A DNA stretch of 14,687 nt from assembly GCA_038133505.1 (NCBI GenBank), contig JAYPTI010000082.1:1-14687 (forward strand), in the 5' to 3' direction. This DNA comes from JAYQUR01 sp038133505 (lineage in GTDB: Bacteria > Pseudomonadota > Alphaproteobacteria > MPNO01 > UBA830). Under the pieces are notes generated by a model that saw only the letters and a list, made by a program, of their open reading frames with translations, ran no database searches and had not been told where the DNA came from. Positions 6,183 to 13,042 of the stretch are shown in pieces. How positions within the stretch are numbered: the stretch's first letter is position 1; each line of letters opens with the position of its first letter. Both the position numbers and the translations under genes were made by a program.

Positions 6183-8567
6183 TCAGCCGCGCACCCTCGC
6201 TTGTGCTTGCGCGAGCACATTCAGAATGTGCTCCGGCGTGAACGGCTGCTTGGTCACTTCGGCGCCGAGCGGCCTTAGCGCGTCGTTGATGGCGCACCAC
6301 AGCACCGTGATCGCGCCGATGGTGCCGCTCTCGCCGATACCGTTGGCGCCGAGCTGCGTGTCGGGGACCGGGGTCTCGACGTGGGCGATCCTGATGTCCG
6401 GCATCTCGCCCGCCATCGGCAGGAGGTAGTCGGCCAAGGTCGCGTTCAGCATCTGGCCGCCCGCGTCGTACTGGGTGTGCTCGTAGAGCGCGTTGCCGAT
6501 GCCCTGGATGACGCCGCCGCGGATCTGCTCGTCGACCAGCAGCGGGTTGATAACGCGGCCGCAATCGTCGGCCACCCACCAGCCGAGGATATTGACGAAC
6601 CCGGTCTCGATATCGACCTCGACATGCGCGCCGTGGACGCCGTTGGCGACGTAATAGGCCGCGTCGGGCACGAAATGGCGGGTAACCATCAGTTCGGGCT
6701 GGGTGCCGGGCGGCAGCGTGTCCTGGCGGTAGTAGCCGATGCGGCCTATCTCGGCGAGATCCATGCGCGCCTCGCCGGTCTCCTTGTCGCGCACTTCGCC
6801 GCCGGCGAGCGTCAGCGTCTCCGCGCTGGTCTGCAGGATGGTCGCGGCGAGATCGAGGATGTTCTCCTTCAGCGCGCGGCCCGCCCTGAGCGCCGCCTCG
6901 CCGCCGATAGTCATGCCGCGCGACGCCCACGCGCCGCCGCCGTAGGGGGTCGTCGCGCTGTCGCCGGCCAAGACCTCTATCCTGTCCATGCCGATGCCGA
7001 GCTCGTCGGCGACGATCTGCGCGATACCGGTCAGCGTGCCCTGCCCCTGGTCGGTGACGCTGGTGTTACAGCGGACGACGCCCGACGGCTCCAGCTTCAC
7101 GGTGCATCCGTCCTGGGTGGAAACGCGTGCGCCCGAAGGGCCGTAATAGATGGGCCCGAACGCGGCGGCCTCGACGAAGGTCGCGACGCCGATGCCGCGA
7201 TAGACGCCCTTTTCGCGCAGCGCCGCCTGCTCGGTCCGCAGCGCCGGGTAGTCCATGATCCCGGTGCACGCATCGAGGCAGCGTTCGAGCGACATATGAT
7301 AGGCGTGATAGCCGCCGACGCTGGTCAGCGGATAGGCGTCCTCGCGGTGATAGTTCTTCCGCCGGAACTCGACCGGATCGATTTTCGCAGCGGCCGCCGC
7401 CTTGTCGATCAGCACCTCGGTGACGGCGCAGCCGATCGGCACGCCGACGCCGCGGAACATGCCGACGATGCCCTTGTTCACGTAGGCGACGCGGGTGCGG
7501 CCGTGATAGTCGGAGAGGCTGTAGGGCGCCGCCGCCGACATGATCGCCATCATGCCTTCCGCGAGGCCGAAGCGGATATAGGCCGTGTAGGCGCCGGCCG
7601 ACATCGCGTTCTCGAAATCCATCACGGTGATGCGCCCGTCGGCGTCGACGCCGAGCTTGGCGGTCGCGATATGATCGCGCGTCTGGCAGTCGGCGAGGAA
7701 GGATTCGATGCGGTCGGCGGTGAACTTCACCGGCCGGCACAGGATCTTCGAGATTGCGGCCGCGGCCAGCTCGTCGCCGTGGACATTGATCTTGAGGCCG
7801 AAGCCGCCGCCCACGTCGGGCGTCGTGACGCGCACCTTGTGCTCCGGAATGCCGAGATGCCGCGAATAGACGTCCTGCATCTGGTAGGGAGACTGGTGCG
7901 ACTGGAAGACGTCGAGCCTGCCGTCGACTGGGTCCCAGTCGGCCAGCACCGAGCGGCTTTCGAGCGTCACCGCCGAATGGCGGCCGAATTCGAAGTCGTG
8001 CTCGACCACGATGGCGGCCTCGGCTAGCGCCTTCGCGGCATCACCGGTGTCGACCGTGTGCTGGAAACAGACATTGTCGCCGAGATCGGGAAAGATCGGC
8101 GGCGAGTCGGGCGACAGCGCCTCCTCGATCCCCATCACGACCGGCAGTTCTTCCCAGTCGACCATGACGAGATCGGCGGCGTCCTCCGCGTTGGCGCGGC
8201 TGTCGGCGACGACGGCTGCAACCGGCTCGCCCTGGAAGGAAACCTTGTCGACCGCAACGACGTGCTGCGGCGCGGACTTGTGGCCGGGCCGGTGTCCGGC
8301 GACCGAGACCAGCGGCTCGAACACGGCCGAAATCTCGGCGCCCGTGAAGACGCGCACGACGCCGTCCGCCGCTGCCGCCGCGGATGTGTCGATGCCCTTG
8401 ATGCGCGCATGCCCGTAGGGGCTTCGCACGAACGCGACATGCACCATACCCGGCACCGAGATATCGTCGGTATAGCGGCCCTTGCCGTGGATCAGGCGCC
8501 GGACGTTGGGACGCGGCACCCGCGTGCCAACCAGCTTCTCTCCGCCGTTGCCGTCGGGTGCGCTCAT
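6183..8567 (-). CDS. Xanthine dehydrogenase-family molybdopterin-binding (CoxL-like) large subunit
   Basis: A 794-residue catalytic subunit with the molybdopterin cytosine dinucleotide cofactor, hydroxylating an aldehyde or N-heteroaromatic carbon with water as oxygen donor. The N-terminal aldehyde oxidase a/b-hammerhead domain (about 20-135) includes GKGRYTDDISVPGM. Molybdopterin motifs follow: VGGGFG (252-257), FRGVG (371-375), TDQGQGT (505-511) and GIGESGT (743-749), with Glu746 in the position of the catalytic glutamate. CO dehydrogenase CoxL carries the active-site loop AYRCSFR; here it reads MFRGVGVP with no cysteine, so this is a form II or aldehyde/heteroaromatic-type enzyme and not a CO dehydrogenase. 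The frame runs upstream to 8903, but that part is inside the partner gene; ATG 8565-8567 is chosen because it overlaps the iron-sulfur subunit's stop (ATGA, 8564-8567) and begins the domain. No FAD subunit gene adjoins it. Confidence 0.9.
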   Translation of the reverse strand: MSAPDGNGGEKLVGTRVPRPNVRRLIHGKGRYTDDISVPGMVHVAFVRSPYGHARIKGIDTSAAAAADGVVRVFTGAEISAVFEPLVSVAGHRPGHKSAPQHVVAVDKVSFQGEPVAAVVADSRANAEDAADLVMVDWEELPVVMGIEEALSPDSPPIFPDLGDNVCFQHTVDTGDAAKALAEAAIVVEHDFEFGRHSAVTLESRSVLADWDPVDGRLDVFQSHQSPYQMQDVYSRHLGIPEHKVRVTTPDVGGGFGLKINVHGDELAAAAISKILCRPVKFTADRIESFLADCQTRDHIATAKLGVDADGRITVMDFENAMSAGAYTAYIRFGLAEGMMAIMSAAAPYSLSDYHGRTRVAYVNKGIVGMFRGVGVPIGCAVTEVLIDKAAAAAKIDPVEFRRKNYHREDAYPLTSVGGYHAYHMSLERCLDACTGIMDYPALRTEQAALREKGVYRGIGVATFVEAAAFGPIYYGPSGARVSTQDGCTVKLEPSGVVRCNTSVTDQGQGTLTGIAQIVADELGIGMDRIEVLAGDSATTPYGGGAWASRGMTIGGEAALRAGRALKENILDLAATILQTSAETLTLAGGEVRDKETGEARMDLAEIGRIGYYRQDTLPPGTQPELMVTRHFVPDAAYYVANGVHGAHVEVDIETGFVNILGWWVADDCGRVINPLLVDEQIRGGVIQGIGNALYEHTQYDAGGQMLNATLADYLLPMAGEMPDIRIAHVETPVPDTQLGANGIGESGTIGAITVLWCAINDALRPLGAEVTKQPFTPEHILNVLAQAQARVRG

Positions 8568-9055
8568 CGGCCGGCCCTCGCTTTCGCCGTTTCCTCGACC
8601 GCGTCGACGATGGCCTGGTAGCCGGTGCACCGGCACAGATTGCCGGAGAGATGATCGCGGATATCGGCGCGGTCGGGTACGCCGCCCGCCGCCAGAAGTT
8701 CCGCCGCCGTCATCACCATGCCGGGCGTGCAGTAGCCGCACTGCGCGGCGTTGCGAACCTCGAACGCGTCCTGCAGGTCGGCAACCTCGCCGGAGCGCGA
8801 CAGGCCCTCGATGGTCACCACGTCGCAGCCGTCGGCCTGCACCGCGAGCATCAGACAGCCGCGCACCGCGACGCCGTCGACGCGCACCGTGCACGCGCCG
8901 CACACGCCGTGCTCGCAGCCGAGATGCGAGCCGGTCAGCTCGAGATCGAGGCGCAGGAAATCGACGAGATGGCGGCGCACCGGCACGTCTCTCGTGACCG
9001 GTTCGCCGTTGACGGTAAGGCTTATTTGGGCGGTTTCTTCGGACATGACCGTCAT
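8564..9055 (-). CDS. [2Fe-2S] small subunit of the molybdenum hydroxylase (CoxS-like)
   Basis: A 163-residue electron-transfer subunit carrying the two clusters typical of the family. The plant-type ferredoxin domain holds Cys47, Cys52, Cys55 and Cys67 (GCEHGVCGACTV and then GCLML). The helical domain holds Cys106, Cys109, Cys141 and Cys143 (QCGYCTPGM and NLCRCTGY). All eight ligands are present, so the subunit should be functional. It passes electrons from the molybdenum centre of the large subunit to an FAD subunit or an external acceptor. Two starts are possible, ATG 9055 or the ATG three codons later at 9046 (MSEE); neither has a clear ribosome site. It overlaps the large-subunit gene by 4 bases (ATGA) and begins 37 bases after the LysR stop, so all three may form one minus-strand operon. 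Confidence 0.92.
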   Translation of the reverse strand: MTVMSEETAQISLTVNGEPVTRDVPVRRHLVDFLRLDLELTGSHLGCEHGVCGACTVRVDGVAVRGCLMLAVQADGCDVVTIEGLSRSGEVADLQDAFEVRNAAQCGYCTPGMVMTAAELLAAGGVPDRADIRDHLSGNLCRCTGYQAIVDAVEETAKARAGR

Positions 9056-9092
9056 TGTGGCACTGCCGTGGCCGATAGAAAAGACGGGCGCG

Positions 9093-10010
9093 TCAGTCCC
9101 ACTTCACCGTCCTGAACACGGTGACGAGCTGATCCCGCAGCCAGCGGCTGGCGGCGTCGGCGTGGAAGCGCTCGTGCCACAGCAGGCGGATTTCGACCTT
9201 GGGGAGGTCGAGCGGATGCGGGAGCGTCTTTACCGCAGGCTGCGCGCCGAGGACGGTGACGAAGGCGCGCGGGATCGTCGCCACGAGATCGCTGGACGCG
9301 ACGACGAACGGGACCGACAGGAAATGCGGCACAAGCGCGCCGACGCGAAGATCGATGCCGAGGCGTTCGACCGTCTGCTGGACCACCGAATGGCCGGTGC
9401 CGGGCGCCTCCGGCACGGCATGGCGCGCCGCGAGGTACTTCTCCAGCGTGAACTTCCCTCGCGCGACCGGATTGTCCGCCGCCGCAATGCAGACGTAATC
9501 GGTCGCAAACAAAAAGTGCTGGTAGAACTGACCGCCGAAGTCGGGCAGGAAGCCGATGGCGAGATCGGCCTCGCCGCTCCTAAGCGCCTCCGCCGTGCGG
9601 TCGATGGAGAGGTTCACCGCGCGGATCGCGATGCCGGGCGCGGGCGCCCGGCACATGTCGAGCACCCGGGGCAGGATCACCGCTTCCGCGATATCCGTCA
9701 TGATGATGTTGAACGTGCGCTGGGCGGTCTCGGGATCGAACTCCCGCGTCTCCTCCAGCCCGTCGCGTACGGCGGTCAGCGCCGTCTCGACATAGGGCCG
9801 CAGCCGCTCGGCGAACGGCGTCGGCGCGACGCCGTGGCTTTCGCGGACGAACAGCGGATCGCCCAGCCCGTCGCGGAGGCGTTTGAGCGAATTGCTCATC
9901 GTCGATTGCGACAGGCCGAGTTCGGCCGCCGCGCGCGAGACGTTGCCGCGGCGCATGATGGCGTCGAACGCCACGAGGAGATTGAGATCGAGCCGCCTGA
10001 TATCGGTCAT
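9093..10010 (-). CDS. LysR-family transcriptional regulator
   Basis: A 305-residue LysR protein of standard length. The winged helix-turn-helix occupies about residues 8-66, with recognition region GNVSRAAAELGLSQSTMSNS (22-41) and RLRDGLGDPLFVR (44-56). A periplasmic-binding-protein-like effector domain fills 90-300. The N-terminus MTDIRRLDLNLLVAFDAI resembles NodD/NahR-type members that answer to aromatic effectors, but the effector cannot be read from sequence. It is divergent from the cupin-SnoaL genes across a 113-base AT-rich gap and upstream of the molybdenum hydroxylase genes on the same strand, so it probably controls one or both. The ATG at 10008-10010 lies inside a palindromic AT-rich stretch without a Shine-Dalgarno sequence, so translation may be leaderless or autoregulated. 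Confidence 0.9.
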   Translation of the reverse strand: MTDIRRLDLNLLVAFDAIMRRGNVSRAAAELGLSQSTMSNSLKRLRDGLGDPLFVRESHGVAPTPFAERLRPYVETALTAVRDGLEETREFDPETAQRTFNIIMTDIAEAVILPRVLDMCRAPAPGIAIRAVNLSIDRTAEALRSGEADLAIGFLPDFGGQFYQHFLFATDYVCIAAADNPVARGKFTLEKYLAARHAVPEAPGTGHSVVQQTVERLGIDLRVGALVPHFLSVPFVVASSDLVATIPRAFVTVLGAQPAVKTLPHPLDLPKVEIRLLWHERFHADAASRWLRDQLVTVFRTVKWD

Positions 10011-10052
10011 ATCGATATCATATATCGTTATTTTCCGGATTTAAAAATATCA
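10002..10052. promoter_or_regulatory. AT-rich divergent promoter/operator between LysR and cupin genes
   Basis: Bases 10009-10052 are 34/44 A+T in an otherwise GC-rich region. Nested symmetric elements are visible: palindrome ATATCGATAT (10009-10018), inverted repeat CGATAT-CAT-ATATCG (10013-10027), and an ATC-N9-GAT arrangement (10002-10016) of the kind bound by NodD-type LysR proteins. The block covers the LysR start codon and lies 72-115 bases upstream of the cupin ATG. This fits a LysR protein repressing its own gene and activating the divergent one. Exact -35/-10 hexamers cannot be fixed by eye. Confidence 0.5.
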
Positions 10053-10084
10053 GCACGCCCCCCATCATCCACCCCAACGAACGA

Positions 10085-10100
10085 CGGGCGACGAAGCCCG
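10085..10100 (+). promoter_or_regulatory. Small hairpin in the cupin gene leader
   Basis: CGGGC (10085-10089) can pair with GCCCG (10096-10100) around a 6-nt loop, 12 bases before the AGGAGG ribosome site (10113-10118) of the cupin gene. A five-pair GC stem is short and may be incidental. It has no U-run, so it is not a terminator. Confidence 0.25.
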
Positions 10101-10123
10101 CAAACATCCAACAGGAGGACATC

Positions 10124-10723
10124 ATGAACGCACCTGCAGACGGCGGCGCCAATCTGCCCAAGCCCGATCCCCAGTCGAAGAACGCGCGGGTCATTTCCGC
10201 CGACGAGTATTTCCAGCGGGTCCGCCACACCCACGTGCGCGGCTGCAAATGGGACGGCGACGACTGGAAGGCGCTGCTGGAAGAGCTCGGCCGCGACCCG
10301 ATCCGCCATGCCGAACGCCGCTTCGTCGCGCTGGTCAACGAGGACCACGGCGATCTCGCGGGCGCGTCGCCGGGTATCTTCATCGGCATCCAGATGATCC
10401 ATCCCGGCGAACACGTGCCGAACCACCGGCACAACTCGGTCGCCATCTATCACTATTTGCAGGGTACCGGCGCGACCACGGTCGAAGGCCAGCGCTACGA
10501 ATTCAAGGCGGGCGACACCATCGTCTGCCCGGCCTGGGCCTATCACGAGCACGAGGCGACAGGCGACGAGGACGTCATCATGTACGTCGCCCAGGACATG
10601 CCGGAGATGGCCGCCAAGCGCACTCTGTTCTTCGAGGAACCGCAGGGGCTCGAGAACGTCCGTCACATGGTCCAGGGCACCAGCAAGAGCTGGAGCGCAA
10701 CCCGGGATCCCGACGCCGAATAG
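10124..10723 (+). CDS. Single-cupin protein resembling gentisate 1,2-dioxygenase
   Basis: A 199-residue protein with one conserved cupin barrel at about 85-160. Motif 1 is HPGEHVPNHRHNSVAIYHYL (93-112); motif 2 is GDTIVCPAWAYHEHE (130-144). The likely Fe(II) ligands are His101, His103 and His141. The glutamate of ordinary cupin motif 1 is absent, as in gentisate and 1-hydroxy-2-naphthoate dioxygenases, whose motifs (HRH...ALRF...EG and PxWxWHDHG) these two closely resemble. Those enzymes have about 350 residues and two cupin domains, so this is a half-size relative and may have a different reaction or a non-catalytic role. The start is well supported by AGGAGG (10113-10118) five bases upstream. 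It is the first gene of an operon with the SnoaL-like gene 11 bases downstream. Confidence 0.8.
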   Translation: MNAPADGGANLPKPDPQSKNARVISADEYFQRVRHTHVRGCKWDGDDWKALLEELGRDPIRHAERRFVALVNEDHGDLAGASPGIFIGIQMIHPGEHVPNHRHNSVAIYHYLQGTGATTVEGQRYEFKAGDTIVCPAWAYHEHEATGDEDVIMYVAQDMPEMAAKRTLFFEEPQGLENVRHMVQGTSKSWSATRDPDAE

Positions 10724-10734
10724 GGCGCCGCAGC

Positions 10735-11337
10735 ATGGATGCGACGGAGGCGCTCGACCGGCTCGCGATCCGCGAGCTGGTCGAGAACTGGGCGATCTGG
10801 CGGGACTCGGGCGACTGGGAGAATTTCCGCACCTGCTGGCACGACGACGCCGTCATGATGGCGACGTGGCAGCAGAGCCCGGCCGCCGAGTTCATCGAGA
10901 GCGCCAGGGCGAGCTTCGGCAAGGGGCGCGTCAGTCACCATTTCCTGGGCGGCCAGTCGATCGAGCTCGCGGGCGACCGCGCGATCTCCCAGACCAAGAT
11001 GACCATTTCGTCCCGCGCCGAGGTCGAGGGCGTTCTGTGCGACGTGACCTGCACGGGCCGGTTCTACGACCTGATCGACCGCCGCGACGCCAGGTGGGCC
11101 ATCGTGCTGCGCCAGCCGATCTACGAGAAGGACCGCATCGACGCGGTCGACCCGACCGAGACGCCGAAGCTGGACCGGGAGCGCCTCGAGGCGTATCCGC
11201 CCGGTTACCGCCACCTCGCCTATCTGCAGACGGGGCTCGGCCTGCCGGTCAAGAAGGACATGCCCGGCCTGACGGGTCCGGAGGTCGAAGCGCTCTACGC
11301 GCGCGGCAAGGCCTGGCTGGCAGGCGGAAGCCTCTAA
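10735..11337 (+). CDS. SnoaL-like / NTF2-fold protein
   Basis: A 200-residue protein whose first ~130 residues match the SnoaL/NTF2-like alpha+beta cone: helices LDRLAIRELVENWAIWRDSG (8-27) and WENFRTCWHDDAVMM (28-42), then a beta-rich part with the conserved HHFLGG and an R-x-x-x-W-x-I strand (DARWAIVLRQPIYEKD). Members include ring-hydroxylating dioxygenase beta subunits, polyketide cyclases and small dehydratases or isomerases, so a catalytic role on a pathway intermediate is plausible but unproven. The C-terminal ~60 residues (RERLEAYPPGYRHLAYLQ onward) form an extra tail seen in larger members acting beside aromatic-degradation genes. The ATG at 10735 is 11 bases after the cupin stop with a weak TAGGG. 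The frame runs open upstream to 10249, but that is inside the cupin gene. Confidence 0.75.
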   Translation: MDATEALDRLAIRELVENWAIWRDSGDWENFRTCWHDDAVMMATWQQSPAAEFIESARASFGKGRVSHHFLGGQSIELAGDRAISQTKMTISSRAEVEGVLCDVTCTGRFYDLIDRRDARWAIVLRQPIYEKDRIDAVDPTETPKLDRERLEAYPPGYRHLAYLQTGLGLPVKKDMPGLTGPEVEALYARGKAWLAGGSL

Positions 11338-11340
11338 CCT

Positions 11341-12204
11341 TTATTCCATCCCCATCGTGCGCTTCTCGATCTCGAGCAGGCCGCCGAGGCCGACGGTATC
11401 GCGCGCCTGCGCCATCGCCTTGACGGCGCCGCCCTTGCCGAGGAACGGATCGACCTCGCCGTTCATCAGGCACTCGTAGTTCTGCCGGAAGGCCTTGTAC
11501 ATCGCCGAGAAGGCCGATCCCGACGAGGCGGCGAGACGGTATCCGAGGCCTGCCATGTCGGCGGGCGTCAGCTCGAAATCGACGTAGCCGTCCTCCGGCG
11601 TGAAGATCATCAGGGGCGCCGGCAGGCGTTCGCCGAGGATACGCATCTCTTCGGGCGACCGGGTGTGGACGAACAGCATGTCGGCGCCCGCCTCGTGCAT
11701 CATCTCGGCGCGGCGGATCGCGTCGTCCATGCTTTCCAGCCGCAGCGCGTTGGTCCGCCCCACGATGATCAGGTTCGGGTCGGTGCGCGCGGCGACCGCC
11801 TCGCGGATCTTCTGCGCCATCAGCTCCGGCTCGATCAGGTGCTCGACGCCGATATGGTGATGTACGCGCCGCGGCAGGAGCTGGTCCTCGATCTCGATGG
11901 CGTCGAACCCGGCGGCCTCGGTCAGCGCGACGGTCCGGTGCATGTGGACCGGATCGCCCCAGCCGCCGCCGGCGTCGAGGACGACCGGGACCTTGCAGGC
12001 GGTGCGCATGTCGATGGCGACATCGGCCATTTCGGGAAGCGTGATATTCGCCTCGGTAATGCAGTTCAGCCAGCCGAGCGAGCCGCCGCTCATATAGACG
12101 GCCTTGAAGCCGACCTCGGCAGCGGTCTTCGCCATCAGCGGGTTGAGCGCGCAGGGCGCGATGATCAGTTCGTCTCCGGCGATCAGGTCTTTCAGGCGTT
12201 GCAT
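11341..12204 (-). CDS. Isocitrate lyase / PEP mutase superfamily enzyme lacking the KKCGH loop
   Basis: A 287-residue TIM-barrel enzyme of the ICL/PEP mutase superfamily, which makes or breaks C-C or P-C bonds of 2-oxo and 2-hydroxy acids with Mg2+. Metal and substrate residues are visible: SGGSLG (39-44), VVLDAGGGWGDP (74-85) with Asp77 and Asp84, and IEIEDQ (103-108) with Glu106. Lyases of the family (isocitrate, methylisocitrate, dimethylmalate) carry a flexible K(K/R)CGH loop with the catalytic cysteine; here that position reads PRRVHHH (111-117), without cysteine. The usual ARTDA is GRTNA (149-153). A lyase of the classical type is therefore unlikely, and an oxaloacetate-decarboxylase-like or other activity is possible. 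The start at 12204 is supported by GGGAGGAAAG on the minus strand just upstream. It converges on the SnoaL gene with 3 bases between stops. Confidence 0.82.
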   Translation of the reverse strand: MQRLKDLIAGDELIIAPCALNPLMAKTAAEVGFKAVYMSGGSLGWLNCITEANITLPEMADVAIDMRTACKVPVVLDAGGGWGDPVHMHRTVALTEAAGFDAIEIEDQLLPRRVHHHIGVEHLIEPELMAQKIREAVAARTDPNLIIVGRTNALRLESMDDAIRRAEMMHEAGADMLFVHTRSPEEMRILGERLPAPLMIFTPEDGYVDFELTPADMAGLGYRLAASSGSAFSAMYKAFRQNYECLMNGEVDPFLGKGGAVKAMAQARDTVGLGGLLEIEKRTMGME

Positions 12205-12218
12205 TTTCTTTCCTCCCT

Positions 12219-12236
12219 GCCCGGTCCGCGCCGGGC
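12219..12236. promoter_or_regulatory. Perfect 6-bp stem with 6-nt loop upstream of the ICL-like gene
   Basis: GCCCGG (12219-12224) and CCGGGC (12231-12236) are exact complements. On the minus strand the stem ends immediately before the AGGGAGG ribosome site of the ICL/PEP mutase gene. It has no T-run on either strand, so it is not an intrinsic terminator for the sulfotransferase gene upstream. It might modulate translation, or be chance in GC-rich DNA. Confidence 0.3.
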
Positions 12237-12296
12237 TGTTCGCTTCGGTCGCGCCGGATGTCAGGATGACGGCACGCCGGTTCCGCTGCTACGGCC

Positions 12297-12309
12297 GATC
12301 CGGCGGATC
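12297..12309. repeat. Palindrome GATCCG-G-CGGATC at the sulfotransferase stop
   Basis: A 13-base quasi-palindrome with 6-bp arms around one central base overlaps the stop codon (12308-12310) of the sulfotransferase gene. It is too tight to form a hairpin, and no function is apparent. Confidence 0.25.
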
Positions 12310-13042
12310 AGCTGTAGCCCCATTTTTCCACCCAGGGGTTCAACACCCCGTCGACGGCCTTCAGCTGCCCTTCATAGCGGCGCCAGCGGTCCTTCGCATG
12401 GTCGTACAACGGCTGGCTGACCTGATTGTAGCTCGGGGTGCTTATCCGCCCCCGCTCGAGCGCGGCGAGGTGATGTTTCTCGACATTTTCGTGCCACCCG
12501 AGATCGAGGAATTCAAGCAAGGGCTGCTCGGTTCCGCGCAAATCCGCGATGACGTCTTCGTATCTGATCGTATGACAGGGGATGCCCAGGCGGTCCCGGT
12601 ATGTTTCCCACAAGGTCATGGAGCGGTCGTACAGCCGAGCCGCGTCGGCAATATCGAGAAAATTGGCTCTCGCGTCATTGAGATGGAAGGACTGCATGAA
12701 GCAGCTGAGGACGCAGTCCTTGGGGTGGCGCAACATGAAGATGAATTTGGCATCGGGGAAAACCGATCGGATAAAGCCGGCTTCGACCGTGTTCAGCGGC
12801 GATTTGTCGATCAGGACTTTCGTATCGCGGTTGCCGAGGAGGCCCTCGACCTTCCGGAAATAGGCGGATTGCAGCTTCTTCCGCTCCGGGACCGAAACCC
12901 TGCGCCCGAACGACGACGGCACGATCAGACCGGCGGATTTCCGTATCTCGTAAATGAAGGGTTCTTCCTCCAGCACCGATACGTCCGGGTGGCTGCCCAG
13001 GATGGTATCCAGAAGCGTCGTCCCCGACCGGGGAAACCCCAC
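12308..13042 (-). CDS. Sulfotransferase domain, C-terminal half of a frameshifted TPR-sulfotransferase gene
   Basis: An open frame of 244 codons encoding a PAPS-dependent sulfotransferase domain. The 5'-phosphosulfate loop is GFPRSGTTLLDTILGSHP at its very start, and the 3'-phosphate-binding segment is FIFMLRHPKDCVLSCFMQSF. YEDVIADL and LEFLDLGWHENV lie further on. The frame's first codon, a GTG, falls inside the PAPS loop strand and has no ribosome site, so it is not a real start: the preceding FLV of the usual FLVGFPRSGTT is encoded just upstream. The domain continues the TPR protein if one base is restored at 13047-13049. As it stands it should not be translated efficiently. The intact enzyme would move sulfate from PAPS to a small molecule, glycan or protein. 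Confidence 0.82.
   Translation of the reverse strand: MGFPRSGTTLLDTILGSHPDVSVLEEEPFIYEIRKSAGLIVPSSFGRRVSVPERKKLQSAYFRKVEGLLGNRDTKVLIDKSPLNTVEAGFIRSVFPDAKFIFMLRHPKDCVLSCFMQSFHLNDARANFLDIADAARLYDRSMTLWETYRDRLGIPCHTIRYEDVIADLRGTEQPLLEFLDLGWHENVEKHHLAALERGRISTPSYNQVSQPLYDHAKDRWRRYEGQLKAVDGVLNPWVEKWGYS

Noticed and set aside
6381..8027. A 548-codon plus-strand open frame antisense to the molybdopterin subunit
   Set aside because: Its translation is low-complexity, rich in Arg, Ala, Asp and Gly, and matches no family, as expected opposite a real gene in GC-rich DNA. The minus-strand frame carries all the molybdopterin motifs.
6183..8567. CO dehydrogenase large subunit (coxL)
   Set aside because: The defining AYRCSFR active-site loop with the Cu/Mo cysteine is absent; the loop reads MFRGVGVP.
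12219..12236. Rho-independent terminator for the sulfotransferase gene
   Set aside because: The stem is GC-rich, but no T-run follows on the minus strand; a purine-rich ribosome site follows instead.
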